Positions 47,948 to 56,400 of a DNA stretch of 64,000 nt are shown in pieces; position 1 is the first letter of the stretch, and each line of letters begins with the position of its first letter. The stretch is from Sphingopyxis fribergensis (lineage in GTDB: Bacteria; Pseudomonadota; Alphaproteobacteria; Sphingomonadales; Sphingomonadaceae). The notes beneath the pieces are model-generated. The model had not been told where the DNA came from. It searched no databases and was given only the letters and a program-made list of their open reading frames with translations. Location: positions 1,464,501 through 1,528,500 of the forward strand of contig NZ_CP009122.1 in assembly GCF_000803645.1 (NCBI RefSeq), written 5' to 3'. Both the position numbers and the translations under genes were made by a program.

Positions 47948-49312
47948 ATGCGTCACGCCCTGACCGCCGCCCTGCTGGCGACGTCGATGTTCAGCCTGCC
48001 GACCGCCGTCCACGCGCAGGCGATGACGGCCGAGGAGGCGGCACAACTGCGCGCCGAACTCGCGGCGCTTAAGTCGCAGGTGCAGACGCTCGAAACCCGG
48101 CTCGACGCCGCGACCGCGCAGCCGGCGCCCGCTCCCGCGCCGGTATCGACGCCGGCACCGCCGTCGGTTACTGCCAAGCCGGCGACCGAGATTAGCTGGA
48201 AGGGCGCGCCCGAGGTCAAGACCGCCGACGGCTGGAGCTTCAAGCCGCGCGGGCGTATGCAGGTCGACCTGGCGGGCGTCGACACCCCCGCCGGGGTCAC
48301 CGGGGCGCGCGGCGGCCTGAAGACCGAATTCCGCCGCGTCTACCTTGGCGTTGACGGCAAGATTCCGGGCGGTTTCGCCTATCGCGTCGAGGCCGACATC
48401 GCGAATAATTCGGTCGAGCTGACCGACGTCTATCTCACTTACGGCACCGGGCCGCTGTCGGTCACCGCCGGGCAGATCAAACCCTTCTGGTCGCTCGACG
48501 AAATGACGAGCGACCTGTTTACCAGCTTCATGGAGCGCGCCGCCTTTGCACAGGCATTCGGCTTTGAACGCCGCCTCGGCCTGTCGGCGCAGTATAAGGG
48601 CAAGGATATACTGCTCCAGGGCGGCGTGTTCGGCGACAATGTCAACGACTTGCTCGACGACAGCAACAATGCACTCAGCATCGACGGGCGCGTGGTATGG
48701 ATGCCCAAGCTGGGCGATACCCAGCTGCACCTCGCGGCGTCGGGGCATTATCGCGATCCCAACGATCCCGCCGCAACTGGCCGTTACCGTGCTCGGCCAT
48801 TCGCCCACACGACCGACGTGCGGCTGGTCGATACCGGCCTGCTCGGTGTGTCGAGCGAACGCGGCCTTGGCCTCGAAGGCGCGGTGATCGCGGGGCCGTT
48901 CCACGCGGCGGGCGAAGGTTTCTGGCAGACCGTCAAGCGCACGGGTTCGGCCGATCCGACCTTTTTCGGCGGCTATGCCGAGGTCGGCATGGTGCTGACC
49001 CCCGGCGACGCGCGCGGATATAAGGATGGTGCGTTCGATCGGCTGAAGCCGTCGAAGCCGATCACCGCTGGCGGGATCGGCGCGATCGAACTCAACGCGC
49101 GCTACGATCATCTCGACCTCAACGACGGCGGAATTATCGGCGGACAGCAAAGGGGGGCGCTGATCGGGCTCGTCTGGGCGCCGATCGACTATATCCGCAT
49201 CACCGCCAATTACGGCAGGCTGTGGATCGATGACGCGCGCATCGCGACCGCGACGGGCGACCGCAGCTATTCGGCGGACACCTTCGGGCTGCGCACGCAG
49301 GTCGATTTCTGA
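47948..49312 (+). CDS. Phosphate-selective porin (OprO/OprP family)
   Basis: 454 residues with signal peptide (ALLATSMFSLPTAVHA). A short coiled coil follows (AEEAAQLRAELAALKSQVQTLETRLD), as in OprP/OprO porins, then a Pro/Ala linker and a beta-barrel of about 370 residues with GRMQVDLAGVD, EFRRVYLGVDGKI, GGFAYRVEADI, VTAGQIKPFWSLDEMTSD and a final aromatic residue in TQVDF, as needed for BAM insertion. Phosphate or polyphosphate channelling is inferred from family and from the Pho boxes upstream. Confidence 0.88.
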   Translation: MRHALTAALLATSMFSLPTAVHAQAMTAEEAAQLRAELAALKSQVQTLETRLDAATAQPAPAPAPVSTPAPPSVTAKPATEISWKGAPEVKTADGWSFKPRGRMQVDLAGVDTPAGVTGARGGLKTEFRRVYLGVDGKIPGGFAYRVEADIANNSVELTDVYLTYGTGPLSVTAGQIKPFWSLDEMTSDLFTSFMERAAFAQAFGFERRLGLSAQYKGKDILLQGGVFGDNVNDLLDDSNNALSIDGRVVWMPKLGDTQLHLAASGHYRDPNDPAATGRYRARPFAHTTDVRLVDTGLLGVSSERGLGLEGAVIAGPFHAAGEGFWQTVKRTGSADPTFFGGYAEVGMVLTPGDARGYKDGAFDRLKPSKPITAGGIGAIELNARYDHLDLNDGGIIGGQQRGALIGLVWAPIDYIRITANYGRLWIDDARIATATGDRSYSADTFGLRTQVDF

Positions 49313-49350
49313 TTATCGGAACGTCGGCTTTGGCGTGGTGAGCTGACGTT

Positions 49351-49485
49351 CACCCTCTCCCGTCGGGAGAGGGATATGCAGGCTTGGTTGCGCAGCAACC
49401 TAGCCGAAGTTGGGTGAGGGGATCACCCGTCAACTGCGCAGACGAACCTCAGACACCCTCACCCAACCCTCTCCCAAAGGGAGGG
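49351..49485. repeat. Intergenic repeat with CCCTCTCCCG/CGGGAGAGGG hairpins
   Basis: Starts with CACCCTCTCCCGTCGGGAGAGGG (a tight hairpin), runs through GCAACCTAGCCGAAGTTGGGTGAGGGG, and ends with CCCTCACCCAACCCTCTCCCAAAGGGAGGG. The inner GTTGGGTGAGGGG and CCCTCACCCAAC pair as long arms. It lies between the convergent ends of the porin and phoB genes. Confidence 0.8.
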
Positions 49486-49538
49486 CTTTATGGCCGCTTC
49501 CGGTCGTTAGCGGCCGGTCACGCCCGTGCGATGAGGCT

Positions 49539-50237
49539 TCAGACGCTCTTCCCCGAATCCAGCGCATAACCCGCCGACCGCACCGTCCGGATGATATCCG
49601 TCGTGCCGGGCAGGTTGATCGCCTTGCGCAGGCGGCGGATATGGACGTCGACGGTGCGCAGTTCGATGTCGCTGTCCTGGCCCCAGACGCTGTCGAGCAA
49701 TTGCCCGCGCGAAAAGACGCGGCCCGGATGCTCCATGAAATGGCGCAGCAGGCGAAATTCGGTCGGCCCCATCGCGACGATCTGGCTGTTGCGCACGACC
49801 TTGTGCGCGACCGAATCCAGCTCGATGTCGGCATAGGTCAGCATCTCGCCGGCCAGCGCTGGGCGCAGGCGGCGCAGCACCGCCGACACGCGCGCAACCA
49901 GTTCGCGCGGGCTGAACGGCTTGGTGACATAATCGTCGGCGCCGGTCTCAAGCCCGCGGATGCGATCCTCTTCCTCGCCGCGCGCGGTTAGCATGATGAT
50001 CGGGACGTTCGCCGATTTTGGGTTGCGGCGCAGGCGCCGGCAAACCTCGATGCCCGGCAGGCTTTCGATCATCCAGTCGAGCAGGACGATGTCGGGGACG
50101 CGTTCCTCGACGAGGACGAGCGCCTGCTCGCCGTCGGGGGTCTGACGGACCGAAAAACCTTCGCGTGCGAAATGCCAGACGATGAGCTCGGCGATTGCCT
50201 CATCATCCTCGATCAGTAGCAGGTCGGGCTGCGGCAT
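49539..50237 (-). CDS. phoB: Phosphate regulon response regulator PhoB
   Basis: 232 residues. Receiver: EDDEAIAELI, phospho-acceptor D54 in IVLLDWMIES, K in DDYVTKPFSPRELVARV. C-terminal OmpR-type winged helix with GPTEFRLLRHFMEHPGRVFSR, WGQDSDIELRTVDVHIRRLRK and TVRSAGYAL, the PhoB wording (RTVDVHIRRLRKAL in E. coli). It binds Pho boxes under phosphate limitation. It shares one base with the phoU stop and is the last gene of the pst operon. phoR is not in the window. Confidence 0.95.
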   Translation of the reverse strand: MPQPDLLLIEDDEAIAELIVWHFAREGFSVRQTPDGEQALVLVEERVPDIVLLDWMIESLPGIEVCRRLRRNPKSANVPIIMLTARGEEEDRIRGLETGADDYVTKPFSPRELVARVSAVLRRLRPALAGEMLTYADIELDSVAHKVVRNSQIVAMGPTEFRLLRHFMEHPGRVFSRGQLLDSVWGQDSDIELRTVDVHIRRLRKAINLPGTTDIIRTVRSAGYALDSGKSV

Positions 50238-50956
50238 CAGCCTTGCTCCTGTTCCGCGGCGCCATCTTCGGGCTGTTCGCCGCGCTCGCGTTCCTCCATT
50301 CGTTCGCCGGTGACGACATAATAGACCATCTCGGCGATGTTGGTCGCATGGTCGCCCATGCGCTCGAGGTTCTTGGCGACAAACAGCAGATGCGCGCTTT
50401 CCGAAATATATTTCGGATTTTCCATCATGAAGGTGACGAGCGTGCGAAAGATGCTGTTGTAGAAATCGTCGACATTCTTGTCGCGGACCGTCACGCGCAC
50501 CGCGAGTTCGGCGTCGCGCGCCGCAAAGCTGTCGAGCGCGTCGTGGATCAACTCGGCGACGATGCTCGACATCGACATCAAAAGCGGGATCGCCTCGATC
50601 GACCGCGTCTGGTCCATCAGCGCGACGCGCTTGGCGATATTCTTCGCATAATCGCCGATGCGCTCGACAACCGACACGATCTTGAGCGCCGCGATCATTT
50701 CGCGGAGATCGTCGGCCATCGGGGCACGGAGCGCGATCGTCTGGACCGCGAGCTGTTCGACTTCGCTTTCGAGCGCGTCGATCTTCTTGTCGTCGCGCAC
50801 CACCTGTGCAGCGAGGTCGAGGTCGCCATTGTTGAGCGCGGTCATCGCCTGAAGCAGCGCCTGTTCGGCGCGGCCGCCCATGTCGCTGATCAATCCGCGG
50901 AGGCGGTTGAGGTCTTCGTCGAAAGCCTTGACGGTGTGATCGTTGACTACTGCCAT
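50237..50956 (-). CDS. phoU: Phosphate signalling complex protein PhoU
   Basis: 239 residues of two PhoU helical repeats: VKAFDEDLNRLRGLISDMGGRAEQAL, then ALRAPMADDLREMIAALKIVSVVERIGDYAKNIAKR (repeat 1) and RTLVTFMMENPKYISESAHLLFVAKNLERMGDHATNIAEMVYY (repeat 2), with the metal-binding ERxGDxAxN motif in both. It damps Pho signalling through PstSCAB and PhoR. It overlaps phoB by 1 bp and follows pstB by 28 bp. Confidence 0.96.
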   Translation of the reverse strand: MAVVNDHTVKAFDEDLNRLRGLISDMGGRAEQALLQAMTALNNGDLDLAAQVVRDDKKIDALESEVEQLAVQTIALRAPMADDLREMIAALKIVSVVERIGDYAKNIAKRVALMDQTRSIEAIPLLMSMSSIVAELIHDALDSFAARDAELAVRVTVRDKNVDDFYNSIFRTLVTFMMENPKYISESAHLLFVAKNLERMGDHATNIAEMVYYVVTGERMEERERGEQPEDGAAEQEQG

Positions 50957-50984
50957 CTACTTCGTCCTTTTGCGGTCGCTGGGC

Positions 50985-51773
50985 TTATCCGTAGCGGCCG
51001 GTGATATAATCCTTGGTCCGTTCCTGCTTCGGGTTGGTGAAGATGTCGGTCGTCTTCCCATATTCGACTAACGTCCCGAGGTGGAAAAAGGCGGTGCGCT
51101 GCGACACGCGGGCCGCCTGCTGCATATTGTGCGTGACGATGACGATGGCATATTTGCCGCGCAGCTCGTGGATCAGCTCCTCGATCTTCGCGGTCGCGAT
51201 CGGGTCGAGCGCCGAACAGGGCTCGTCCATCAATATGACTTCGGGATCGACCGCGATCGCGCGCGCGATGCACAGGCGCTGCTGCTGCCCGCCCGACAAG
51301 GCAGTGCCGCTTTCGAGCAGGCGATCCTTGACTTCGTCCCACAGGCCGGCACGCACCAGCGCGCGTTCGACGATGACATCGAGGTCGGCCTTGTTCGGCG
51401 CGAGCCCGTGGATGCGCGGACCATAGCCGACATTGTCATAGATCGACTTGGGGAAGGGGTTCGGTTTCTGGAACACCATGCCGACGCGGGCGCGCAGCTG
51501 CACGACGTCCATCGATGGCGCATAGATATCCTCGCCGTCGAGCTCGATCTGTCCCGTAACGCGCGCGCTGGCGACGGTGTCGTTCATGCGATTGAGCGAG
51601 CGCAGAAAGGTCGACTTGCCGCAGCCCGACGGGCCGATGAAAGCGGTGACCAGGTCGGTGCCGACGTCGATCGACACGTCGTTGATCGCCTGTTTGTCGC
51701 CATAGAAGACGTTGACGCCGTGCGCCTTCATCTTCGGGTCGATAATGGTCAGGTCTTCTTGGGTCATGTTCAC
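50985..51773 (-). CDS. pstB: Phosphate ABC transporter ATP-binding protein
   Basis: 262 residues. ATPase of the PstSCAB importer: Walker [11 protein letters not shown]-loop [26 protein letters not shown], signature [14 protein letters not shown], Walker [16 protein letters not shown]-loop [13 protein letters not shown]-terminal KDYITGRYG. The QKPNPFP and final ITGRYG are specific to PstB. The start overlaps the pstA stop by 4 bp. Confidence 0.97.
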   Translation of the reverse strand: MNMTQEDLTIIDPKMKAHGVNVFYGDKQAINDVSIDVGTDLVTAFIGPSGCGKSTFLRSLNRMNDTVASARVTGQIELDGEDIYAPSMDVVQLRARVGMVFQKPNPFPKSIYDNVGYGPRIHGLAPNKADLDVIVERALVRAGLWDEVKDRLLESGTALSGGQQQRLCIARAIAVDPEVILMDEPCSALDPIATAKIEELIHELRGKYAIVIVTHNMQQAARVSQRTAFFHLGTLVEYGKTTDIFTNPKQERTKDYITGRYG

Positions 51774-53026
51774 CAGCGTTTTTCGAATTTGTTGCGAAGA
51801 TAGATCGCAAAGGCGTTCATCGACAGCAGCACGATAAGCAGCACGATGATCGCGGCGGAGGTTTTCTCGACAAAGCCCCGGTCGACTTCGTCCGACCAGA
51901 GGAAGATCTGCATCGGCAGCACGGTCGCCGGCGAACAGATACCGCCCGGAACGTCACCGATGAAGGCACGCATGCCGATCAAGAGCAAAGGCGCGGTCTC
52001 CCCCAGCGCGCGCGCCATGCCGATGATGGTGCCGGTCAAAATGCCCGGCAGCGCGAGCGGCAGGACATGGTGGAACACCACCTGCACGGGACTTGCGCCA
52101 ACACCCAGCGCAGCGTCGCGGATCGAGGGCGGCACCGACTTGATCGCGTTGCGGCTGGCGATGACGATCACCGGCATCGTCATCAGCGCCAGCGTCAGGC
52201 CGCCGACGAGTGCGCTCGCCTGGCAGATGCCGAACCAGTTGATGAACACCGCGAGCGCGAGCAGGCCAAAGATGATCGAGGGAACCGCGGCAAGATTGTT
52301 GATCGACACTTCGATGAGGTCGGTCCAGCGGTTCTTCGGCGCATATTCCTCAAGATAGAGCGCCGCGAGCACGCCCGTGGGAAAGGCGATGAGGAAGGCG
52401 ATGAAGATCGTCAGCACCGACCCCTTGAGCGCGCCCCAGATGCCCGCGACCGCGGGATCGGTGGCGTCGGCGTTCTTGAAAAAGGGCCAGTGGATGCCGG
52501 TCCCCAGCTTGCCGTCACGCTCCAGCGCATCGACCCGCGCCCCGAGTTCGCCGCGCGCGCCGTCTTTCGCCATGATGTCGACCGCCGATGACGCCGGCAG
52601 TTCGAACACCGTCTTGCCGTTCAGGAGTTCGGGGTCGGCCTTGATCTCGCTGCGCACTTCCTTCCACGCATTCTCCGAAATCAGCTCGGCCCCGCCGTCG
52701 CCCAGCGCTTCGTCGGCGGCAAAGGCGACGATGTCGGCCAGCCCTGCGTTCGCGATCACCTGATCGGCGTCGGCATCGCCCAGCCGCGACGTATCGACCG
52801 TCAGCGGCGTGCTCTTGAAATCGATCGGCACCGCGACATGCGTATAGGTAAAGCCGCGCGCGCCGTTGCCGACCATCACGAACAGCAGGAAGGCGAGGAA
52901 AGCGCCCGAGAGTAGCACCGCGCCCAGCCCGAACAGCTTGAAGCGGCGTTCGGCGGCGTAGCGGCCCGCGATGCGCTTTTGCATCACGGTGCCTTTCCAG
53001 TCGGTGGGGGCGGTTTCCCTATTCAT
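51770..53026 (-). CDS. pstA: Phosphate ABC transporter permease PstA
   Basis: 418 residues, longer than E. coli PstA (296), because of an N-terminal extension plus a large first periplasmic insert (about 75-195, [17 protein letters not shown] to [14 protein letters not shown]). The permease core follows: [47 protein letters not shown], and the EAA-like coupling segment [29 protein letters not shown]. Overlaps pstC by 8 bp. Confidence 0.93.
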   Translation of the reverse strand: MNRETAPTDWKGTVMQKRIAGRYAAERRFKLFGLGAVLLSGAFLAFLLFVMVGNGARGFTYTHVAVPIDFKSTPLTVDTSRLGDADADQVIANAGLADIVAFAADEALGDGGAELISENAWKEVRSEIKADPELLNGKTVFELPASSAVDIMAKDGARGELGARVDALERDGKLGTGIHWPFFKNADATDPAVAGIWGALKGSVLTIFIAFLIAFPTGVLAALYLEEYAPKNRWTDLIEVSINNLAAVPSIIFGLLALAVFINWFGICQASALVGGLTLALMTMPVIVIASRNAIKSVPPSIRDAALGVGASPVQVVFHHVLPLALPGILTGTIIGMARALGETAPLLLIGMRAFIGDVPGGICSPATVLPMQIFLWSDEVDRGFVEKTSAAIIVLLIVLLSMNAFAIYLRNKFEKRW

Positions 53027-54395
53027 AAGCTTCGCGATACTTTTTGACGATGCGCAGGGCGGCGATGTTGAGCAGCAGCGTGACGATGAACAGCACGAGC
53101 CCGAGCGCGAAGGCGGCGAGCGTCTTGGCGCTGTCGAACTCCTGATCGCCGGTGAGCAATTTGACGATCTGCGCGGTCACCGTGGTGACGCTGGCAAAGG
53201 GGTTGGCAGTCATGTTGGCGGAGAGGCCCGCCGCCATCACGACGATCATCGTCTCGCCAATCGCGCGGCTGACCGCGAGCAATATGCCGCCCATCACGCC
53301 GGGCAGCGCGGCGGGGATCAGCACCTGGCGGATCGTTTCGTTCGGGGTGGCGCCGAGGGCGAGCGATCCGTCGCGCATCGCCTGCGGCACCGCGTTGATG
53401 CTGTCGTCGGCCATCGACGACACGAACGGGATGATCATCACCCCCATCACGATGCCCGCGGCAAGCGCGCTTTCGGTCGAGGCGTTCGGAATGCCCAGCA
53501 TCACCGCGAAATTGCGCAGGGCAGGGGCGACGGTCAGCGCGGCGAAATAGCCGTAGACCACGGTCGGCACCCCCGCGAGGATCTCGAGGATCGGCTTGAC
53601 CCAGCGGCGCACCGCGGGCGCGGCATATTGGGTGAGGTACACCGCGGTCATCATCCCGATCGGGATCGCGACGATCATCGCGATGATCGCGCCGATCAGC
53701 ACCGTGCCCCAGAACAAAGGAATGCCGCCGAACGTGTCGGGCTGCGGCGCCCCGCTTTGCGGCGCCCATGTCGTCCCGAACAGCAATTCGGCGGGCGAGA
53801 CGAGGCGGAAAAAGCGGATCGATTCAAAGAGCAGTGAGAGCACGATGCCGAATGTCGTGAGGATCGCGACCAGGGACGCGAGCAGCAGGAACAGCATCAC
53901 GATCCGCTCGACCCGCGTTCGCGCCCGGAAATCGGGTTTGATCCGCGTGAAGGCATAAAGCCCGCCCGCGAGCGCCAGCGCGAGCATCGCGGCGATGCCG
54001 ATCCACGCATATTTGTGGCTCGCGTCGGCATAGGGCTGCACCAGCGGCGCCGCGGCGGGCAGCCGCACCCTGTCCTGCTTGCCTTCGGCAACGCTGCGCG
54101 CGTCGGACAGGATCGCCCCGCGCTCGAACCCGAAAGAGGGGAGCGACTGCGCCGCTTCGCTCGTCAGCACCTGGTTGGTGATCAGCGCCGGCGAAACCGA
54201 CGACCAGACGGCGAGGAACAGCGCCGCGGGGGCAAATAGCCACAGCGCGACATACCAGCCATGATATTGCGGGCGCGAATGGAGCTTTGTACCCGCGCGC
54301 CCCGCGAGCAGGTTCGACCGTTGCCGACCGGCAATCCAGCCGATCAGGGCTAACCCTGCGATCAAAAGCAAAAGGGCGGCGGCGTTGAAGGTCAC
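53019..54395 (-). CDS. pstC: Phosphate ABC transporter permease PstC
   Basis: 458 residues, again longer than E. coli PstC (319), with an N-terminal region of two extra hydrophobic segments (LLLLIAGLALIGWIAG, HGWYVALWLFAPAALFLAVWSSVSPAL). The permease core has IPLFWGTVLIGAIIAMIVAIPIGMMTAVYLTQYA and the cytoplasmic coupling motif GSLALGATPNETIRQVLIPAALPGVMGG. Enlarged PstC/PstA pairs are usual in alphaproteobacteria. Separated from pstS by 162 bp holding a repeat and a terminator. Confidence 0.93.
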   Translation of the reverse strand: MTFNAAALLLLIAGLALIGWIAGRQRSNLLAGRAGTKLHSRPQYHGWYVALWLFAPAALFLAVWSSVSPALITNQVLTSEAAQSLPSFGFERGAILSDARSVAEGKQDRVRLPAAAPLVQPYADASHKYAWIGIAAMLALALAGGLYAFTRIKPDFRARTRVERIVMLFLLLASLVAILTTFGIVLSLLFESIRFFRLVSPAELLFGTTWAPQSGAPQPDTFGGIPLFWGTVLIGAIIAMIVAIPIGMMTAVYLTQYAAPAVRRWVKPILEILAGVPTVVYGYFAALTVAPALRNFAVMLGIPNASTESALAAGIVMGVMIIPFVSSMADDSINAVPQAMRDGSLALGATPNETIRQVLIPAALPGVMGGILLAVSRAIGETMIVVMAAGLSANMTANPFASVTTVTAQIVKLLTGDQEFDSAKTLAAFALGLVLFIVTLLLNIAALRIVKKYREAYE

Positions 54396-54425
54396 GTCTC
54401 AGCGATTCCCCATTTTCCGTTTGCA

Positions 54426-54485
54426 TCGAGCGAGTCGAGATGCGCCTGGCGCAGGGCTCGCGTGTCTCGACTTCGCTCGACACGA
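54426..54485. repeat. Small inverted repeat TCGAGCGAGTCGAGA/TCTCGACTTCGCTCGA
   Basis: Two arms of about 15 bases around a 26-base centre, in the gap between pstS and pstC. The arm TCTCGACTTCGCTCGACACGAACGG is a recognisable intergenic repeat type. It could add to termination after pstS. Confidence 0.65.
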
Positions 54486-54503
54486 ACGGAGGGTAGGCGG
54501 TCC

Positions 54504-54544
54504 AAAAAGACGGTGGCCGGACGGGCGAGCCCGCCCCGGCCACC
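54504..54544 (-). terminator. Rho-independent terminator/attenuator after pstS
   Basis: On the pstS strand GGTGGCCGG-GGCGGGC-TCG-CCCGT-CCGGCCACC forms a strong stem, then GTCTTTTT follows. It sits 14 bases after the pstS stop. Partial termination here would yield much more PstS than transporter, the usual stoichiometry of Pst operons. Confidence 0.8.
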
Positions 54545-54557
54545 AGCGGGAGGAAAC

Positions 54558-55607
54558 TTAGTTGAGCTCAGCGCCGTTCAGCACGGTCATGCCGGTGCCC
54601 GCGGCGGTCGCCTTGTCGGCGATCGCCTTCGGCGACACGATCAGCCCCTTGGCGTTCAGATAACCGCCTTCGCCCGCGCCCTTCAGGAACTCGGCGACAT
54701 ATTCGGCGAGGCCGGGGACGACGCCGACATGCGCCTTCTTCACATAGATGAACAGCGGGCGCGAACCGGGATAGCTGCCGTCGGCGATCGCGGCATAGGT
54801 CGGCGCGACGCCCTGGATCGGCACCGCCTTGATCTTGTCCTTGTTGGCGTCGAGATAGCTGAAGCCAAAGATGCCAAGGCTGGTCGGGTTCTTGTCGAGC
54901 TTCGAGATGATGAGGTTATCATTCTCGCCCTGCTCGACATAGAAAGGCGCGCCGCGCAGCGCGGTGCAGGTCGCCTCATGCTTGTCCTTGTCGCTGGCCT
55001 TCAGCGCCTTCATCTCGGGATTGGCGTCGCAGCCGGTGCCGAGGATCAGTTCCTTGAACGCATCATAGGTGCCGCTGGTCGACGGCGGGCCGAATACCGA
55101 GATGGCGACCGCGGGGAGGGCGGGGTTCACATCCTTCCACGTCTTTGCGGTGTTCGGCTTGCCATAAGGATTGGCGGCGAGCGCCTTATAGACATCTTCC
55201 TCGGTCAGCTTGAAGCCGGGACCGCGCTGCGCTTCGCCGAGCGCGATGCCGTCGATACCGATCTGGATTTCGACGATATCCTTGACGCCGTTCGCGGCGC
55301 AGGTGTCGAATTCCTTCTTCTTGATGCGGCGCGAGGCGTTCGCGATGTCGGCGGTGTCGCCGCCGACGCCGGCGCAGAAGCGTTCGAAGCCGCCGCCGGT
55401 GCCCGTGCTGTCGATCTTCGGCGTCTTGTTGCCCGTCGCTTCGGCGAACTTCTCGCCGACCGCGGTGGCAAAGGGATAGACGGTCGACGAACCGACCGCG
55501 CTGATATAATCGCGCGCCCCGCCGCCCGAAGACGCCTGATCCTGGCACGCGGAAAGCGCGAGCGCGCACGTCGCGGCGCCAGCAATAAGAGCGAATTTCT
55601 GGAACAT
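54558..55607 (-). CDS. pstS: Phosphate ABC transporter substrate-binding protein PstS
   Basis: 349 residues. The N-terminus LIAGAATCALALSACQDQ is a lipoprotein-like signal with the lipobox cysteine at about 21, so it may be anchored. The phosphate-binding fold shows ISAVGSSTVYPFA, DSTGTGGGFERFC and DIANASRRIKKKE, followed by GPPSTSGTYDAFKE and PTSLGIFGFSYLD. The TSGT and SSTVYP segments line the phosphate. It is the first gene of the operon, under a Pho box about 84 bases before the ATG. Confidence 0.94.
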   Translation of the reverse strand: MFQKFALIAGAATCALALSACQDQASSGGGARDYISAVGSSTVYPFATAVGEKFAEATGNKTPKIDSTGTGGGFERFCAGVGGDTADIANASRRIKKKEFDTCAANGVKDIVEIQIGIDGIALGEAQRGPGFKLTEEDVYKALAANPYGKPNTAKTWKDVNPALPAVAISVFGPPSTSGTYDAFKELILGTGCDANPEMKALKASDKDKHEATCTALRGAPFYVEQGENDNLIISKLDKNPTSLGIFGFSYLDANKDKIKAVPIQGVAPTYAAIADGSYPGSRPLFIYVKKAHVGVVPGLAEYVAEFLKGAGEGGYLNAKGLIVSPKAIADKATAAGTGMTVLNGAELN

Positions 55608-55690
55608 GGAAAAATCCTGTGGTGGGGGTCGTTACCGATCCAAGCCACCACCCCCGCGGCGACTCGCTGAGGGCCATTTGGGGGAGTACT

Positions 55691-55708
55691 GTGACGTGTT
55701 TGTGACAG
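55691..55708 (-). promoter_or_regulatory. Pho box of pstS
   Basis: Read leftward, CTGTCACAAACACGTCAC matches the 18-base PhoB box in 14 positions, with half-sites 11 bases apart. It lies 84 bases before the pstS start and points toward it, as expected for PhoB activation in phosphate starvation. Confidence 0.72.
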
Positions 55709-55711
55709 GGA

Positions 55712-55729
55712 GTGTCATATAAGTGTCAC
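55712..55729 (+). promoter_or_regulatory. Second Pho box, oriented away from pstS
   Basis: GTGTCATATAAGTGTCAC on the + strand matches the PhoB box in 16 of 18 positions, with half-sites 11 bases apart. It is 3 bases from the first box, points right, and ends 2 bases before the rloB stop codon. No rightward gene begins within 2 kb. Confidence 0.65.
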
Positions 55730-55731
55730 TA

Positions 55732-56400
55732 TCAAGCTGCGTCAGCATTATTTCGGGCTGCCATCCGTTCGAGCTCTTGTATCAGTAAATGCAACGAGGT
55801 CGATGGATTGGGCTCGCTTGTAGTTTCTGCATCTCGGAGAGCTTTGATAGCATTCGTTCGCGCTTGGGCGCTTCGGGGTTCCAGAGATAATCCGATATCA
55901 GGGAGATTTTTCCGATACTCTGGCCAAAGCGAAACCAATTTATCGACTGCGCACCCCCCGCGTGATTTTTGACCGGATTCCGTAAAAGGAGTTCGGGTGT
56001 ACTGGAAATGAAGAATGAACCAGTACTCTATGCACGGATCGGAAACGTGAACAATAAAATCACGATTCTTATAAAGATTGTTTATAGACTTTCCAGAAGA
56101 AATTGCCCCCTGGAAATTATCTGTCAAATGTCGGTCTCGATCAATAACGCAAAAGCACTTATCTATTGACGGATCTTTCTTAAATCTTGCTTCGGCATAC
56201 TTTACAACCGATTTTGGATCGCTTCCGCATTCCGCTCCGCATATATCGATGCCCACGTTTGCGAGGCGAAGTTTCCTTCTGTAATGAGCAAAGTATGCAG
56301 GCTCTGTGCTTTCTCCTTCGCAAACTATCAGCAAAAATTGCCGCGGCTCTCTGCTCGCTTTTCGCCGCTGAATGCTGCGAGTGTCCCGTGAACGTTTCAT
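55732..56400 (-). CDS. rloB: RloB/AbiLii-type TOPRIM protein of a two-gene defence system
   Basis: 222 residues. The N-terminal LLIVCEGESTEPAYF carries the TOPRIM glutamate (E28), and CVIDRDRH the DxD pair (D87, D89), so a metal-dependent nuclease/primase-like centre is likely. The DPCIEYWFILHF segment near 121-132 is an RloB family hallmark. In Lactococcus AbiL and in Campylobacter rloA-rloB loci the partner is an ATPase; here it overlaps the ATPase gene by ATGA. Base composition is clearly more AT-rich than the surroundings. The end abuts a Pho box. Function as phage defence is known for AbiL and inferred here. Confidence 0.8.
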   Translation of the reverse strand: MKRSRDTRSIQRRKASREPRQFLLIVCEGESTEPAYFAHYRRKLRLANVGIDICGAECGSDPKSVVKYAEARFKKDPSIDKCFCVIDRDRHLTDNFQGAISSGKSINNLYKNRDFIVHVSDPCIEYWFILHFQYTRTPFTESGQKSRGGCAVDKLVSLWPEYRKNLPDIGLSLEPRSAQARTNAIKALRDAETTSEPNPSTSLHLLIQELERMAARNNADAA

